A stretch of 22,089 nucleotides of DNA, from positions 1-22,089 of IMG/VR virus record IMGVR_UViG_3300019458_000364; one strand, given 5' to 3'. Shown one piece after another: positions 1-7,054 of this stretch (positions are counted from its first letter, which is position 1; each line of letters begins with the position of its first letter). The notes beneath the pieces are model-generated. The model saw only the letters and a list, made by a program, of their open reading frames with translations. It had not been told where the DNA came from and searched no databases. The position numbers and the translations under genes were made by a program. The DNA is from a virus.

Positions 1-368
1 ATCGCCTTGTTGGCGACGCCAACTAGCGGGTTCGCAACGGCGTTTCCGTTCGTGGTCTTGATCATCAACCCGCGCGTCAGCTCATCTCTCTTCGCCATCT
101 CGGCGATGGCGCGCTCGGCCCGCCCCCAACGGGAATAGACCTGGCAGTAGGCGGCGAGCGCAGCGCGATCGATCTCAGCCAAGCAGCCGAGAGCGTAGAG
201 CTGCTCTGAGACGCGACCCCACTCGACCTTGGCCTCGTCATCGAGATGCGGCGGTGGGCTCGGCAGCGAAGCCTCAGGCTTAGGCTCGTTCTCGTTGAGA
301 GCCCGCTTGCCCGGATTGCCCGCGACCAGCTTCAGATGCGTGGGCTTTGGCTTGCGGCCGCGCGACAT
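1..368 (-). CDS. Phage terminase small subunit, P27 family (partial)
   Basis: This gene starts with ATG at 368 and is cut by the left edge, so only about 122 residues are visible. The N-terminus is basic (MSRGRKPKPTHLKLV) and is followed by GNPGKR, the usual opening of P27-type terminase small subunits. A helical stretch with AEIDRAALAAYC and YSRWGRAE follows, which also fits the family. Terminase small subunits bind the packaging-initiation site on phage DNA and load the large subunit onto it. The large subunit would be expected just beyond the left edge. The HNH nuclease and ParB-methyltransferase upstream on the same strand are common neighbours of this gene in tailed phages, but here a cargo block (411-3122) separates them. 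The family call is from recognised pattern and is fairly secure. Confidence 0.85.
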   Translation of the reverse strand, partial: MSRGRKPKPTHLKLVAGNPGKRALNENEPKPEASLPSPPPHLDDEAKVEWGRVSEQLYALGCLAEIDRAALAAYCQVYSRWGRAERAIAEMAKRDELTRGLMIKTTNGNAVANPLVGVANKA

Positions 369-410
369 TCTCACACCAACGTGCCGAATACACTCGAGCC
401 CGGCTCTAAC

Positions 411-2216
411 TCACTCACCGGCCTGCCCGGGCCCGGGCTTGGCCTCCGCTTCGAGCACCCCCTTTGCGCGTTCCTCGTCGCAGGACTTGACGCGGCTCAG
501 ATTGGTCGCGTCCATGTCCTTAAGCTTGTCGGCGGGGACACAGGCGGGCAGACCGGCCTTGCGTGCGCCATTGACGAACAACTCGGCCTGCTTTTCCGCG
601 GCGCCAAAGAGATAGCGTTCCGCGATCCATGTGGGATCTAGCTTGTTGACGTTAGCGGCAGCCGCCTCTGCCTTGCCCGTTCGACCCAGATATGCATAAG
701 CCATGGCCAGGAAACCGTAGTCGACAGCGACGGGTTCCTTCACGAGCAATAGGTATTTGATAGACTTATCGTATTGCTCTGCAAAAAAGTGCAACACACC
801 AAGCCCTTGATTGTACCAGTCGGGATAATGAGGGTTTAGCGCCAGCGATCGATCCGCTAGGCTGACTGCACGTGCCGCTTCACTAAAATAAGAGATCGCC
901 CATGCGATATTGAGAAGGAGGTCTGCATCGGAGGGCGAAAGAGCTTCTGCCCTGTCAAACTCCGCAAGTGCTTGCTCCAATTTCCCGTGAAAATTGTAGG
1001 CGAGGCCAAGAGCGTAGTGCGTGGCACCGTCGTCGGGATCCAGCTGCACCGCTTTCTTGCCCGCCTCCATCATCTTTGACAGCGCCTCCTCGACAGATGG
1101 GGCAAAACCGAGGTCGATCAAATAGCATTGGACGTCGGCCAAGCCGACGTAAGCGCGTGCCAATTGCGGATCGAGTTGCAGAGCTTTGCGAAACAGGCCT
1201 TCTGCTTCGATCAAACCTTCCTTGGTCACCTTGTTATAAGCTTCAACTCCCAGCAAGTAGGTGTCGAAGGCAGATAGGCTCGCGGGCGGCTTGCGCCTGA
1301 GAAGACGGCGCTCGGCTTGCGCAACAACCCCGCCCCGCGTGTAGCCGGTGAGAGTGGCGGCGATCTTCTGCGTGACATCGTTCTGCACCACGAACAGGTC
1401 GTCTGCAGGCCGGTCGTAACGCTCAGACCAGACGTGACCGCCGGAGGCAACTTCTATGAGCTGGGCGTTCACCCGAATCTGGTCGCCCATCGATTGGATG
1501 CTGCCCTGGAGAACATATTTCACATTGAGTTCGCGACCGACCTGGCGAAGGTCGATCGGCTTGCCCTTGTAGGGCTCGGTGGAATTGCGAGCAATGACGA
1601 CTAAGTCTTTAGAGCTGGAGAGATCGGTAATGACGTCATCGGTCATCCCATTTGCTAGGCGATCCCATTTGGGATCGGCCCCAATATTGTCGAAGGGCAA
1701 GACAGCAACAGAGGGTTTATCGGGGAGCGACGGACCGGAGGTCCAGTACTGCAATCCCCAGAGGGCTGCCGCGATGATCAGCAGCACAGCCCCGGCTAAT
1801 ATCCCCAGCTGCTTGGTGGAAGCCGCTCGATCCGGACGAGGATCAAGCGTCGGCGCCCGTCTGAACTCGATGTGCGGCGTGTAGGTGCCCTTTGGTAGCG
1901 AGATACGAATGGAATCGCCTTGGCCGTCGCCGTCGTAATACTCGCGAAGCCTGTCGCGCAGACGGCCGGCCTCCAAGCGGACGATGGGGTCGATGTTAGA
2001 GTCGAACGTTTCAGCACGATCGAAGACCGCCTGAGCGATGTTATAGCCTTTCAACCGCTCGCCGCGCCCCTCCAGCGCTTCGTTGACAATGTACTCCAAG
2101 AACCGTTGCCGGCGTTGCGCCTGATGGAATGGGCCGCTGTTAAGGATGCGAACCAGTTGCTCGCGAATGGCCTTTTGGTCGGGTTCGCTCCAGTCATTGG
2201 GCTTAATTGCTGTCAC
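411..2216 (-). CDS. Membrane-anchored TolB-like/TPR protein
   Basis: I chose the GTG at 2216 (601 residues) because GGAG lies 7 bases upstream; an in-frame ATG at 2303 would add 29 unconvincing residues. Residues about 10-120 form a conserved cytoplasmic region including PIVRLEAGRLRDRL and ISLPKGTY, found ahead of TolB/TPR modules in many Bradyrhizobium proteins. One membrane helix lies near residues 136-158 (LGILAGAVLLIIAAALWGL). A TolB-like/FlgO-type domain follows (SVAVLPFDNIG, VLQGSIQ, HVWSERYDR; about 169-290), then TPR repeats to about residue 560. Such proteins resemble adenylate cyclase-associated or CadC-like sensors, but no cyclase domain is present. The role is probably protein-protein interaction at the inner membrane. 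It is not a typical phage gene, and together with the two genes to its right it looks like cargo. Confidence 0.75.
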   Translation of the reverse strand: MTAIKPNDWSEPDQKAIREQLVRILNSGPFHQAQRRQRFLEYIVNEALEGRGERLKGYNIAQAVFDRAETFDSNIDPIVRLEAGRLRDRLREYYDGDGQGDSIRISLPKGTYTPHIEFRRAPTLDPRPDRAASTKQLGILAGAVLLIIAAALWGLQYWTSGPSLPDKPSVAVLPFDNIGADPKWDRLANGMTDDVITDLSSSKDLVVIARNSTEPYKGKPIDLRQVGRELNVKYVLQGSIQSMGDQIRVNAQLIEVASGGHVWSERYDRPADDLFVVQNDVTQKIAATLTGYTRGGVVAQAERRLLRRKPPASLSAFDTYLLGVEAYNKVTKEGLIEAEGLFRKALQLDPQLARAYVGLADVQCYLIDLGFAPSVEEALSKMMEAGKKAVQLDPDDGATHYALGLAYNFHGKLEQALAEFDRAEALSPSDADLLLNIAWAISYFSEAARAVSLADRSLALNPHYPDWYNQGLGVLHFFAEQYDKSIKYLLLVKEPVAVDYGFLAMAYAYLGRTGKAEAAAANVNKLDPTWIAERYLFGAAEKQAELFVNGARKAGLPACVPADKLKDMDATNLSRVKSCDEERAKGVLEAEAKPGPGQAGE

Positions 2217-2373
2217 GCTCCAACTCCAGAACGCTGAAAAGAGGCCGGCGCCCTGCGGCGTAGGGGCAGTTACGTACGGTAGCTTACTACAACTAATCGG
2301 CAAGGACTGCCATTCTCACGGCTGAAGATGAGCACTGAGATTCCAACGGAGCACTAGCCCTGAGGAGGAGAAA
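2217..2373. promoter_or_regulatory. Divergent intergenic region
   Basis: This 157-base gap separates the leftward TolB/TPR gene from the rightward DUF2188 gene and should hold both promoters. GAGGAGGAG just before the ATG at 2374 is a strong ribosome binding site. I could not assign -35/-10 boxes with confidence. Confidence 0.35.
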
Positions 2374-2655
2374 ATGACTCACACTCCGTACATTGTTTTT
2401 CGTGAACAAGGTCAATGGGCAATCAAGTCAAATGGCATGCATTACGGACCGTTTCCAACTCAGAGAGACGCTATCCGTGCTGCTATAGACGCCGCGTACG
2501 AGGCGGGCGAAAAGGGCCTTAACGGCCAAGTCCTGCTTGAGGGTCGAGTGCGGCCGAGTGGACTTACGGAAAAGACCCGTATCCGCCGAAGAGCTCAGAC
2601 TACCTACGCTGAGAACCCCAGAATGGATGTCCTCGAAGGGAGGGTACTGAGATGA
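2374..2655 (+). pseudogene. DUF2188-like small protein, apparently frameshifted
   Basis: The start at 2374 follows an excellent ribosome binding site (GAGGAGGAG). The first 60 or so residues look like DUF2188 (IVFREQGQWAIK, YGPFPTQRDAIRAAIDAA, GQVLLEG). The family usually ends in EWTYG-DPYPP. That ending is present, as EWTYGKDPYPPKSSDYLR and a stop at 2610-2612, but in another frame beginning at 2556. Adding one G in the GCGGCCG run near 2551-2555 would restore VRAEWTYG and a protein of about 79 residues. As it stands, the frame runs on with an unrelated tail (SGLTEKTRIRRRAQ...) to 2655. The tail's stop overlaps the next start codon by 4 bases, which could be chance. DUF2188 function is unknown. 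The lesion may be real or a sequencing error. Confidence 0.7.
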
Positions 2656-3122
2656 AATCGATGCTCGCTTTGACGGCTGTCGTTCTTACGTTTTGCGCCG
2701 ATCCAGTACTATCTGCGGAGTTTCCGAAGACCGGGGAGGCGGAATACGTCGCATACTGTGTAGATAACCCTGTCGAAAAAATCGATAGCGGAGTGGGCAC
2801 GGGGACAATCCTTGACGAGACTTGCATCACCCGCAATGTCAAAGGAGAAGGCCCGTTCCATGACATGTCTGTTCGCTGCCTCTATCACTGGAGCGTGGTG
2901 GGAGAGACAAACCGCCAGAACGGAAGCTGCGTTGATACCGACAAAGATGGCGACAACGTATTCATTACCTTCGACGACAAAAACCTCTATTTCATGGGTG
3001 GTACGGGGAAATATAAAGGTATGACGGGAACGGCTGCCTACACTTTCGTGGCGCTTCATGACACAGTCGGCGGTCGCCCGGCCCTTGTCATCAACCACAA
3101 GGCCAAGTGGGAGATCAAATAA
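2652..3122 (+). CDS. Small secreted protein of unknown function
   Basis: A 156-residue protein starting at the ATG at 2652, with GGGAGG about 8 bases upstream. Residues 1-22 look like a Sec signal peptide: MKS, a hydrophobic core (MLALTAVVLTF), then a probable cleavage after VLSA. The predicted mature part of about 134 residues has four cysteines (AYC, ETC, VRC, GSC), enough for two disulfides in the periplasm. The C-terminal half (FMGGTGKYKGMTGTAAYTF) has the glycine-rich hairpin look of small beta-barrel proteins such as the allene-oxide-cyclase or dirigent-like group, but this is only a resemblance. It is probably co-transcribed with the DUF2188 gene. Nothing ties it to phage growth, so I regard it as cargo. 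Confidence 0.65.
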   Translation: MKSMLALTAVVLTFCADPVLSAEFPKTGEAEYVAYCVDNPVEKIDSGVGTGTILDETCITRNVKGEGPFHDMSVRCLYHWSVVGETNRQNGSCVDTDKDGDNVFITFDDKNLYFMGGTGKYKGMTGTAAYTFVALHDTVGGRPALVINHKAKWEIK

Positions 3123-3427
3123 CAAATGGCAGACTGCTGACTGACTAATGAGCCATGCCAAGGCGTTGACAGGCGGATTTCAACGGGCCCACCAAACTGT
3201 ACCAGTCTGATCAAGGCTACGACCGCGCTGAACAGGTGATGGTTGATGTCCGCTTCTCTAATCGGCCGTCCGGGGTCAAGCACGTCAGACTGTCCACGAC
3301 TGCGGTGTCGATGTCGCTCACGCACAATCGGCACTTCCGCGACATGCACGGGCTCGGTCAGCTCGTCCACAATATCGTACAAGAGAGACATTGGGCTAAA
3401 AGAGCAAAACGACCGGCGCGTTCGATG
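3123..3427. other. Intergenic region with no convincing gene
   Basis: About 305 bases lie between convergent genes (secreted protein and methyltransferase). The + frame from 3170 is open into the methyltransferase region and could encode a short peptide (QADFNGPTKLYQSDQGY..., then a GTG at 3236), but I recognise no family and see no good ribosome binding site. It may be a gene remnant. Base composition is lower in GC than the phage operon. No clear terminator hairpin was found by eye. Confidence 0.4.
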
Positions 3428-4672
3428 TTATGCAACGGATCTTGCATTTGAGATGATCTCATCGAAACTCTGTCCCGAGGCCTGAAGCTTGCCGGTTTCA
3501 CCCGTAAAGTCCTGCCACCGCTTCACCGTCACATCGACATAGGCCGGGTCGATTTCGATCGCGTGGCAGATGCGCCCCGTCATCTCGGCGGCGATGATAG
3601 TGGTGCCGGATCCGACGAAGGGGTCGTAGACAGCCTGGCCCGTAGAAGAATTGTTCTCGATCGGCCGGCGCATGCACTCGACCGGCTTTTGGGTGCCGTG
3701 GCCGTGACCCGAGTCATCCCGGGCAGGAATCGTCCATAGCGTCGACTGCGATCGCCCTCCCGACCAGTGACCCTTGGCGCCGTCGCGGACCGCGTACCAG
3801 CACGGTTCATGCTGCCAGTGATAATCGCCGCGACTGAGCGCAAAACGATCCTTGCCCCAGATGATCTGGGCCCGCAGCGTAAACCCGCAGGCCTCAAGGC
3901 TTGCCGCAACGATGCTTGCGAACCGGCCAGCATGCCAGACGTAGGCGACGTCGCCAGGAAACAGAGCCCACGCCTCGCGCCAATCGGCGCGATCGTCATT
4001 GTCGACCTTGCCGAGCTTGCGCTTGTTGAGGTTGACGCCGGCACGCGCCCGCCAAGCCGGATCATAAGCCACACCATAAGGCGGGTCCGTCACCATCAGG
4101 TGTGGCACCACGCCATTCAGGCATTCCTTCACAACAGCTGCATCAGTGCAGTCGCCGCACGCCAATCGGTGTTGACCGAGGAGCCAGATATCGCCTGGCT
4201 TTGAGACCGGCCGCTCTGGCAGATCGGGAACTTGGTCCGGATCGGTCAGGCCAGCATTAGTCCTGGCCGAGAGTGCCGCAAGCTCTTGTTCCGAGAAACC
4301 GATCAGCGAGAGATCGAACCCGCCGGTAAGTTCCTGCAGCTCAGAAGCCAACAGCTTGCGGTCCCAGCTGGCATTCTCGGCGAGCTTGTTATCGGCGATC
4401 ACGTAAGCGCGGATCTGCGCCTGGCTCCAGCCGCGGGCGATCATTACCGGGACTTCTTCGAGCCCTAACTTGCGTGCGGCCAGCACCCGCGCGTGGCCGG
4501 CGATGATCGTGCCGTCCTCGGCGATCAGAACCGGATTGGTAAAGCCCCACTCAGCAATCGAGCGCGCCACCTGCTCAATCTGCTCGTCGCTGTGGGTGCG
4601 GCTGTTCCGAGCAAAGGGAACAAGAGCCGACACGGCCTTGCGTTCGACCTCGTCGGCCGGCCATTCGGGCAT
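3428..4672 (-). CDS. ParB-domain DNA methyltransferase (N4/N6, beta-type order)
   Basis: The ATG at 4672 follows a G-rich stretch (GGGGGGTCAG) and gives 414 residues; a TTG at 4690 is the alternative. Residues about 15-130 form a ParB/Srx-type domain (PFARNSRTHSDEQI, IIAGHARVLAARKLG, YVIADNKLAENASWD). A methyltransferase domain follows, with the catalytic DPPY at residues 196-199 and the SAM-binding FVGSGT at 352-357, then EIDPAYVDVTVKRW. DPPY before FxGxGT is the order of beta-class amino-methyltransferases, which make N6-methyladenine or N4-methylcytosine. No restriction enzyme lies beside it, so it is probably an orphan phage methyltransferase protecting the phage genome or marking packaging DNA. 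The target sequence cannot be read from the protein. Confidence 0.9.
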   Translation of the reverse strand: MPEWPADEVERKAVSALVPFARNSRTHSDEQIEQVARSIAEWGFTNPVLIAEDGTIIAGHARVLAARKLGLEEVPVMIARGWSQAQIRAYVIADNKLAENASWDRKLLASELQELTGGFDLSLIGFSEQELAALSARTNAGLTDPDQVPDLPERPVSKPGDIWLLGQHRLACGDCTDAAVVKECLNGVVPHLMVTDPPYGVAYDPAWRARAGVNLNKRKLGKVDNDDRADWREAWALFPGDVAYVWHAGRFASIVAASLEACGFTLRAQIIWGKDRFALSRGDYHWQHEPCWYAVRDGAKGHWSGGRSQSTLWTIPARDDSGHGHGTQKPVECMRRPIENNSSTGQAVYDPFVGSGTTIIAAEMTGRICHAIEIDPAYVDVTVKRWQDFTGETGKLQASGQSFDEIISNARSVA

Positions 4673-4773
4673 CTGACCCCCCGGTGTCAATTTCGCGGTG
4701 TTTTGTGCAAACTACGCCCCGCCGGGTCCCGTCAATCGGCGCTAAAGATCGACCCACCCCCACGCTCGGCAGG

Positions 4774-5124
4774 CTAGGTCAACGCTCCCTCGACAGGCCA
4801 CCCGTCTGCACCGACCGGCACAAATCTGCTGCGCTCGTGCGACTGCTTGATCTTGTTGTGACAGGTTGCGCATAGGGACTGCAGATTCGCGGGATCGAAG
4901 AATAGCCCGCGATTGCCTCGATGCGCCCTGATGTGGTCGACGTGGCTTGCTCCGACTTGCTCACCCCTTGCCGCATGCATCCGGCACCAAGGCTCGCGCT
5001 TCAGATGCTCGGCCCGGATCTTTCGCCATGCAGGCGTGCGGTAGAGCATTCGCCACGGCTTTTCGACACGGCGCTTGGCATCGTGACGCCGGTCGCGCTC
5101 GCGTTTTGAGCCGGAACACATCAC
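4774..5124 (-). CDS. HNH endonuclease, packaging-associated type
   Basis: A 116-residue protein starting at ATG 5124 (a second ATG follows at 5121); the ribosome binding site is weak. After a basic N-terminus comes WRKIRAEHLKREPWC, then HVDHIRAHRG with the catalytic His pair, FFDPANLQSLCATCHNKIK with the Asn and His of the motif, and a CxxC zinc knuckle. The first zinc pair reads CRMH rather than CxxC, so a His may replace one Cys. Small HNH enzymes of this type lie next to terminase genes in HK97-like and related phages, where they assist DNA cleavage by terminase. Here the methyltransferase follows 101 bases downstream on the same strand and the terminase small subunit 4.4 kb further on. 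The family call is secure; the packaging role is inferred from context. Confidence 0.88.
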   Translation of the reverse strand: MMCSGSKRERDRRHDAKRRVEKPWRMLYRTPAWRKIRAEHLKREPWCRMHAARGEQVGASHVDHIRAHRGNRGLFFDPANLQSLCATCHNKIKQSHERSRFVPVGADGWPVEGALT

Positions 5125-5150
5125 ATCATCCGGACAGATAGCTGGTTTTT

Positions 5151-5171
5151 AGCTTGGTCCCAAGCTGGGAC
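5151..5171. promoter_or_regulatory. Palindromes upstream of higB, probable HigA operator
   Basis: AGCTTGG-TC-CCAAGCT (5151-5166) is a perfect 7-base inverted repeat. It overlaps a second one, GTCCCA-AGC-TGGGAC (5157-5171). Both lie 19-39 bases before the higB start and just upstream of a TATGCT that could be a -10 box. Type II antitoxins normally repress their own operon from such sites. Confidence 0.5.
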
Positions 5172-5189
5172 TATGCTAAAGGAATCGCG

Positions 5190-5492
5190 ATGCGAGTCAT
5201 CGCGCTCAGCACGCTCAGGGCGTTCTTGCAGAGCAAACCTGCATACGCCGAAGCGCGTGAACCCGTGATGGCTTGGTATCGGCAGGTCCGAGCAGCTGAT
5301 TGGGCGACACCGGCCGATTTGAAGCGGGACGTCCGCACGGCGAGCATCCTCAGAGACGGACGGGCCGTGTTCAACATCGCTGGCAACAAGTACCGCATTG
5401 TCGTGTGGATCAATTACCCGTATCGCGTCGTCTATGTACGCTTCATCGGCACTCACCGCCAATACGACAAGGTCGCTGCGCAGACGATTTGA
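5190..5492 (+). CDS. higB: HigB-family toxin (mRNA interferase)
   Basis: The ATG at 5190 is preceded by AAAGGA 6 bases upstream and gives 100 residues, typical for HigB; upstream in-frame starts extend into the palindromes. The sequence MRVIALSTLRAFLQ, AREPVMAWYRQVRAADWATPADLKRD, FNIAGNKYRIVVWINYPYRVVYVRFIGTHRQYDKV matches the HigB toxin family, a RelE-like fold that cuts mRNA on the ribosome. The GNKYRIV and RFIGTHxxYDK blocks are its signature. The antitoxin gene follows 13 bases downstream, and toxin-before-antitoxin order is usual for higBA. It probably helps keep the prophage in the host population or contributes to abortive defence. The pair is transcribed against the surrounding phage genes, consistent with expression in the lysogen. 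Confidence 0.92.
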   Translation: MRVIALSTLRAFLQSKPAYAEAREPVMAWYRQVRAADWATPADLKRDVRTASILRDGRAVFNIAGNKYRIVVWINYPYRVVYVRFIGTHRQYDKVAAQTI

Positions 5493-5505
5493 GGAGCAGA
5501 CATCA

Positions 5506-5877
5506 ATGGACGTTACACCAATCAAGACCAAGCGTGACTATCGCCGTGTACTCAAGGAGATTGAGGGGCTCATGGATGCGAAGCGGGGTACGCCCCAGGG
5601 TGATCGGCTCGACGTGCTGGTCACATTGATCGAGGCCTGGGAGGCCAAACACTATCCGATCGACCTGCCTGATCCGGTTGAAGCCATCAGATATCACATG
5701 GAGCAGAAGGGCCTTGAGCCTCGTGACCTCGTTCGTTACATCGGCAGCCGAAACCGCGTCTATGAGGTGCTCAATCGCAAACGGCCGTTGACGTTGCGGA
5801 TGATCTGGCAATTGCACCAAGGCCTCGGCATCCCAGCGGAATCGCTGATCAAGGTTCCAGAAGAGCACGCTGCCTAA
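5506..5877 (+). CDS. higA: HigA-family antitoxin (HTH)
   Basis: The ATG at 5506 has GAGGAG about 9 bases upstream and gives 123 residues. The N-terminal half (YRRVLKEIEGLMDAKRGTPQGDRLDVLVTLIEAWE) followed by YPIDLPDPVEAI is characteristic of the HigA antitoxins paired with this HigB type. The C-terminal half is an XRE-type helix-turn-helix (MEQKGLEPRDLVRYIGSRNRVYEVLNRKRPLTLRMIWQLHQGLGIPAESLI). It should bind and neutralise HigB and, with it, repress the operon, probably at the palindromes at 5151-5171. The adjoining toxin gene is intact, so the pair is likely functional. Confidence 0.92.
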   Translation: MDVTPIKTKRDYRRVLKEIEGLMDAKRGTPQGDRLDVLVTLIEAWEAKHYPIDLPDPVEAIRYHMEQKGLEPRDLVRYIGSRNRVYEVLNRKRPLTLRMIWQLHQGLGIPAESLIKVPEEHAA

Positions 5878-5998
5878 GTTCCGGATTTCTTAGTTAAGCC
5901 ACGGCGTAACGAAAGGATCAGCTACCTTCCTTTACTGCCTCGATTGGCCCGGGTCGATTGGCGGGGCAGATCACGTAATTGGCCGCCGCAGCCATCAG

Positions 5999-6406
5999 CT
6001 ACCGTAATAGCCGACTGACTGGCCAGCTGACTCGGTGGTGCTGAGCAAAGCGGTTACCGGGAGTGATACGAGCCAACGATTGTTCAATACGACGATGCTC
6101 CGATTGCTCCATGAGCTTGGCCATATCCTCCTGACAAATCCCCCATGTCCCGACGCGGCGGATCGAGTCTTCGACGAAACCTTCTGCGGCTGTCAGCGAC
6201 ACATTGAACCACTCGCCTCGGATCGCGGCAGGAGCGAAATGCTTTTTGAATGCTCGCTCGAGGCGGGCTGCAATTGGTCGACCAGGGAGCCACCAAAAGC
6301 GGTGGACCCGCAACTGTTCGAAGTTCGCATTTTGCAAGCCCGCGAGACGGCGCAGAGGATCTTGAGCGATCCCGACCTTTACGGGGAGGTCCCGCGCCGT
6401 CGTCAC
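5999..6406 (-). CDS. GIY-YIG-like nuclease domain protein, start uncertain
   Basis: The only standard start is GTG at 6406 (135 residues). The sequence has the T5orf172/GIY-YIG pattern: YLV-TT-RDLPVKVGIAQDPLRRLAGLQ, a Trp/Arg region (HRFWWLPGRPIAARLERAFKKHF) and IRGEWFNVS. The first beta strand (HSLYLV) is encoded immediately upstream of the GTG, in the same frame, so the GTG would remove part of the fold. No ATG, GTG or TTG lies between it and an in-frame TGA at 6470-6472. Either a rare start codon is used or the 5' end is damaged. GIY-YIG enzymes make DNA breaks and are often mobile in phages. It lies at the downstream end of the early operon and converges on higA. Confidence 0.7.
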   Translation of the reverse strand: MTTARDLPVKVGIAQDPLRRLAGLQNANFEQLRVHRFWWLPGRPIAARLERAFKKHFAPAAIRGEWFNVSLTAAEGFVEDSIRRVGTWGICQEDMAKLMEQSEHRRIEQSLARITPGNRFAQHHRVSWPVSRLLR

Positions 6407-6469
6407 GAGATACAGGCTGTGGAAACACTGCTCCTTGACGTAATCGCGGAAGCCGTGAGGTCGTGGGGG

Positions 6470-6613
6470 TCACCGACGGGTTTTCTTGGTTCTTTCGCGC
6501 GGGCCCTGAGCCGCTTCCGCCCGCGCGATCTTGAGGCTGACGCTTTCTATAGCTTCGGCACCCCCCGACTGTCTCACCTGCAAGTGTCTCACCGAAAATT
6601 GTCTCACGCTCAT
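6470..6613 (-). CDS. Possible small basic protein overlapping a repeat array
   Basis: A 47-residue frame begins at ATG 6613, three bases after the DUF6362 stop, and ends with TGA at 6470. The N-terminus is three copies of a five-residue unit beginning VR (VRQFS, VRHLQ, VRQSG) encoded by the 15-base repeats. The rest is amphipathic and basic (SLKIARAEAAQG, ending KKTRR). It is in frame with the GIY-YIG gene across the TGA, so the two might once have been one frame. No family is recognised and the frame may be non-coding. Confidence 0.3.
   Translation of the reverse strand: MSVRQFSVRHLQVRQSGGAEAIESVSLKIARAEAAQGPRERTKKTRR
6570..6607. repeat. Three TGTCTCAC repeats at exact 15-base spacing
   Basis: TGTCTCAC occurs at 6570-6577, 6585-6592 and 6600-6607, a strict 15-base period with different intervening bases. 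On the coding (-) strand the unit reads GTGAGACA. The array lies just after the DUF6362 stop and could be a protein-binding array, the eroded end of an insertion sequence, or a coding repeat. Confidence 0.75.
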
Positions 6614-6616
6614 CTT

Positions 6617-7054
6617 TCAGCTTGACAGCTGGCGTGCCTTTTCGACGACGAAACGGCGCGAGCGCTTCATCGGCGGCCGCTTGTCGTTGAGCCGCCACGC
6701 GATCACGCTCACGGCGAATTGCCAGCGCCGGTGCGCGGTGGCGCGGCTGATCCCGAACCGATAGCAGATCATCTTCCAACCTGTGCCCTCGGCGCGAGAC
6801 CATACGAGCTTTGCGTCTTCCGGTTCGAGCCAAGCGAGCCAGCCAAGCGTCGCCTCCATCCGGCTGATAGCCTCGGGGCTCGGCCTCGGACGGCTCAGCA
6901 GCTTCGGCTCCTGCTCAACGCGGTCACCAAAATCGTGGATGATCTTTGGCCAGGTGCTGAAATAGCCAGGCACCTTGACTTCGGGCAGCCGCTTCATCAC
7001 GTCGGCCGCCTCGACGAGGCGCTCTTCCACCATGTCAACGGTCCAGTGATCCAT
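6617..7054 (-). CDS. DUF6362 family phage protein with HTH
   Basis: A 145-residue protein from ATG 7054, whose first 20 bases overlap the end of the upstream gene. The N-terminus WTVDMVEERLVEAADVMKRLP followed by VKVPGYFSTWP matches DUF6362 as I know it from Hyphomicrobiales prophages. The C-terminal half contains a likely helix-turn-helix (GWKMICYRFGISRATAHRRWQFAVSVIAWRLN), similar in layout to sigma-factor region 4 or small terminase-like DNA-binding domains. The gene sits at the end of the early operon ahead of the packaging genes, the position expected for a late-gene regulator, but that role is an inference. It ends in a basic tail (KRPPMKRSRRF). Confidence 0.75.
   Translation of the reverse strand: MDHWTVDMVEERLVEAADVMKRLPEVKVPGYFSTWPKIIHDFGDRVEQEPKLLSRPRPSPEAISRMEATLGWLAWLEPEDAKLVWSRAEGTGWKMICYRFGISRATAHRRWQFAVSVIAWRLNDKRPPMKRSRRFVVEKARQLSS

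Noticed and set aside
514-522. Unusual Walker A (GPQGIRKSS, residue numbers) in the primase-helicase as a sign of inactivation
   Set aside because: The Lys-Ser pair is kept, and Arg at this place is, as far as I recall, tolerated in VapE-type proteins, so I do not treat it as a defect.
3056-3451. Short open frames on both strands in the 3123-3427 gap
   Set aside because: No ribosome binding site, no family resemblance, and they extend into neighbouring genes.
6084-6833. 249-residue - strand open frame
   Set aside because: It crosses DUF6362 and the GIY-YIG region in another frame; its composition is Arg/Pro-rich and low in complexity, as expected of a shadow.
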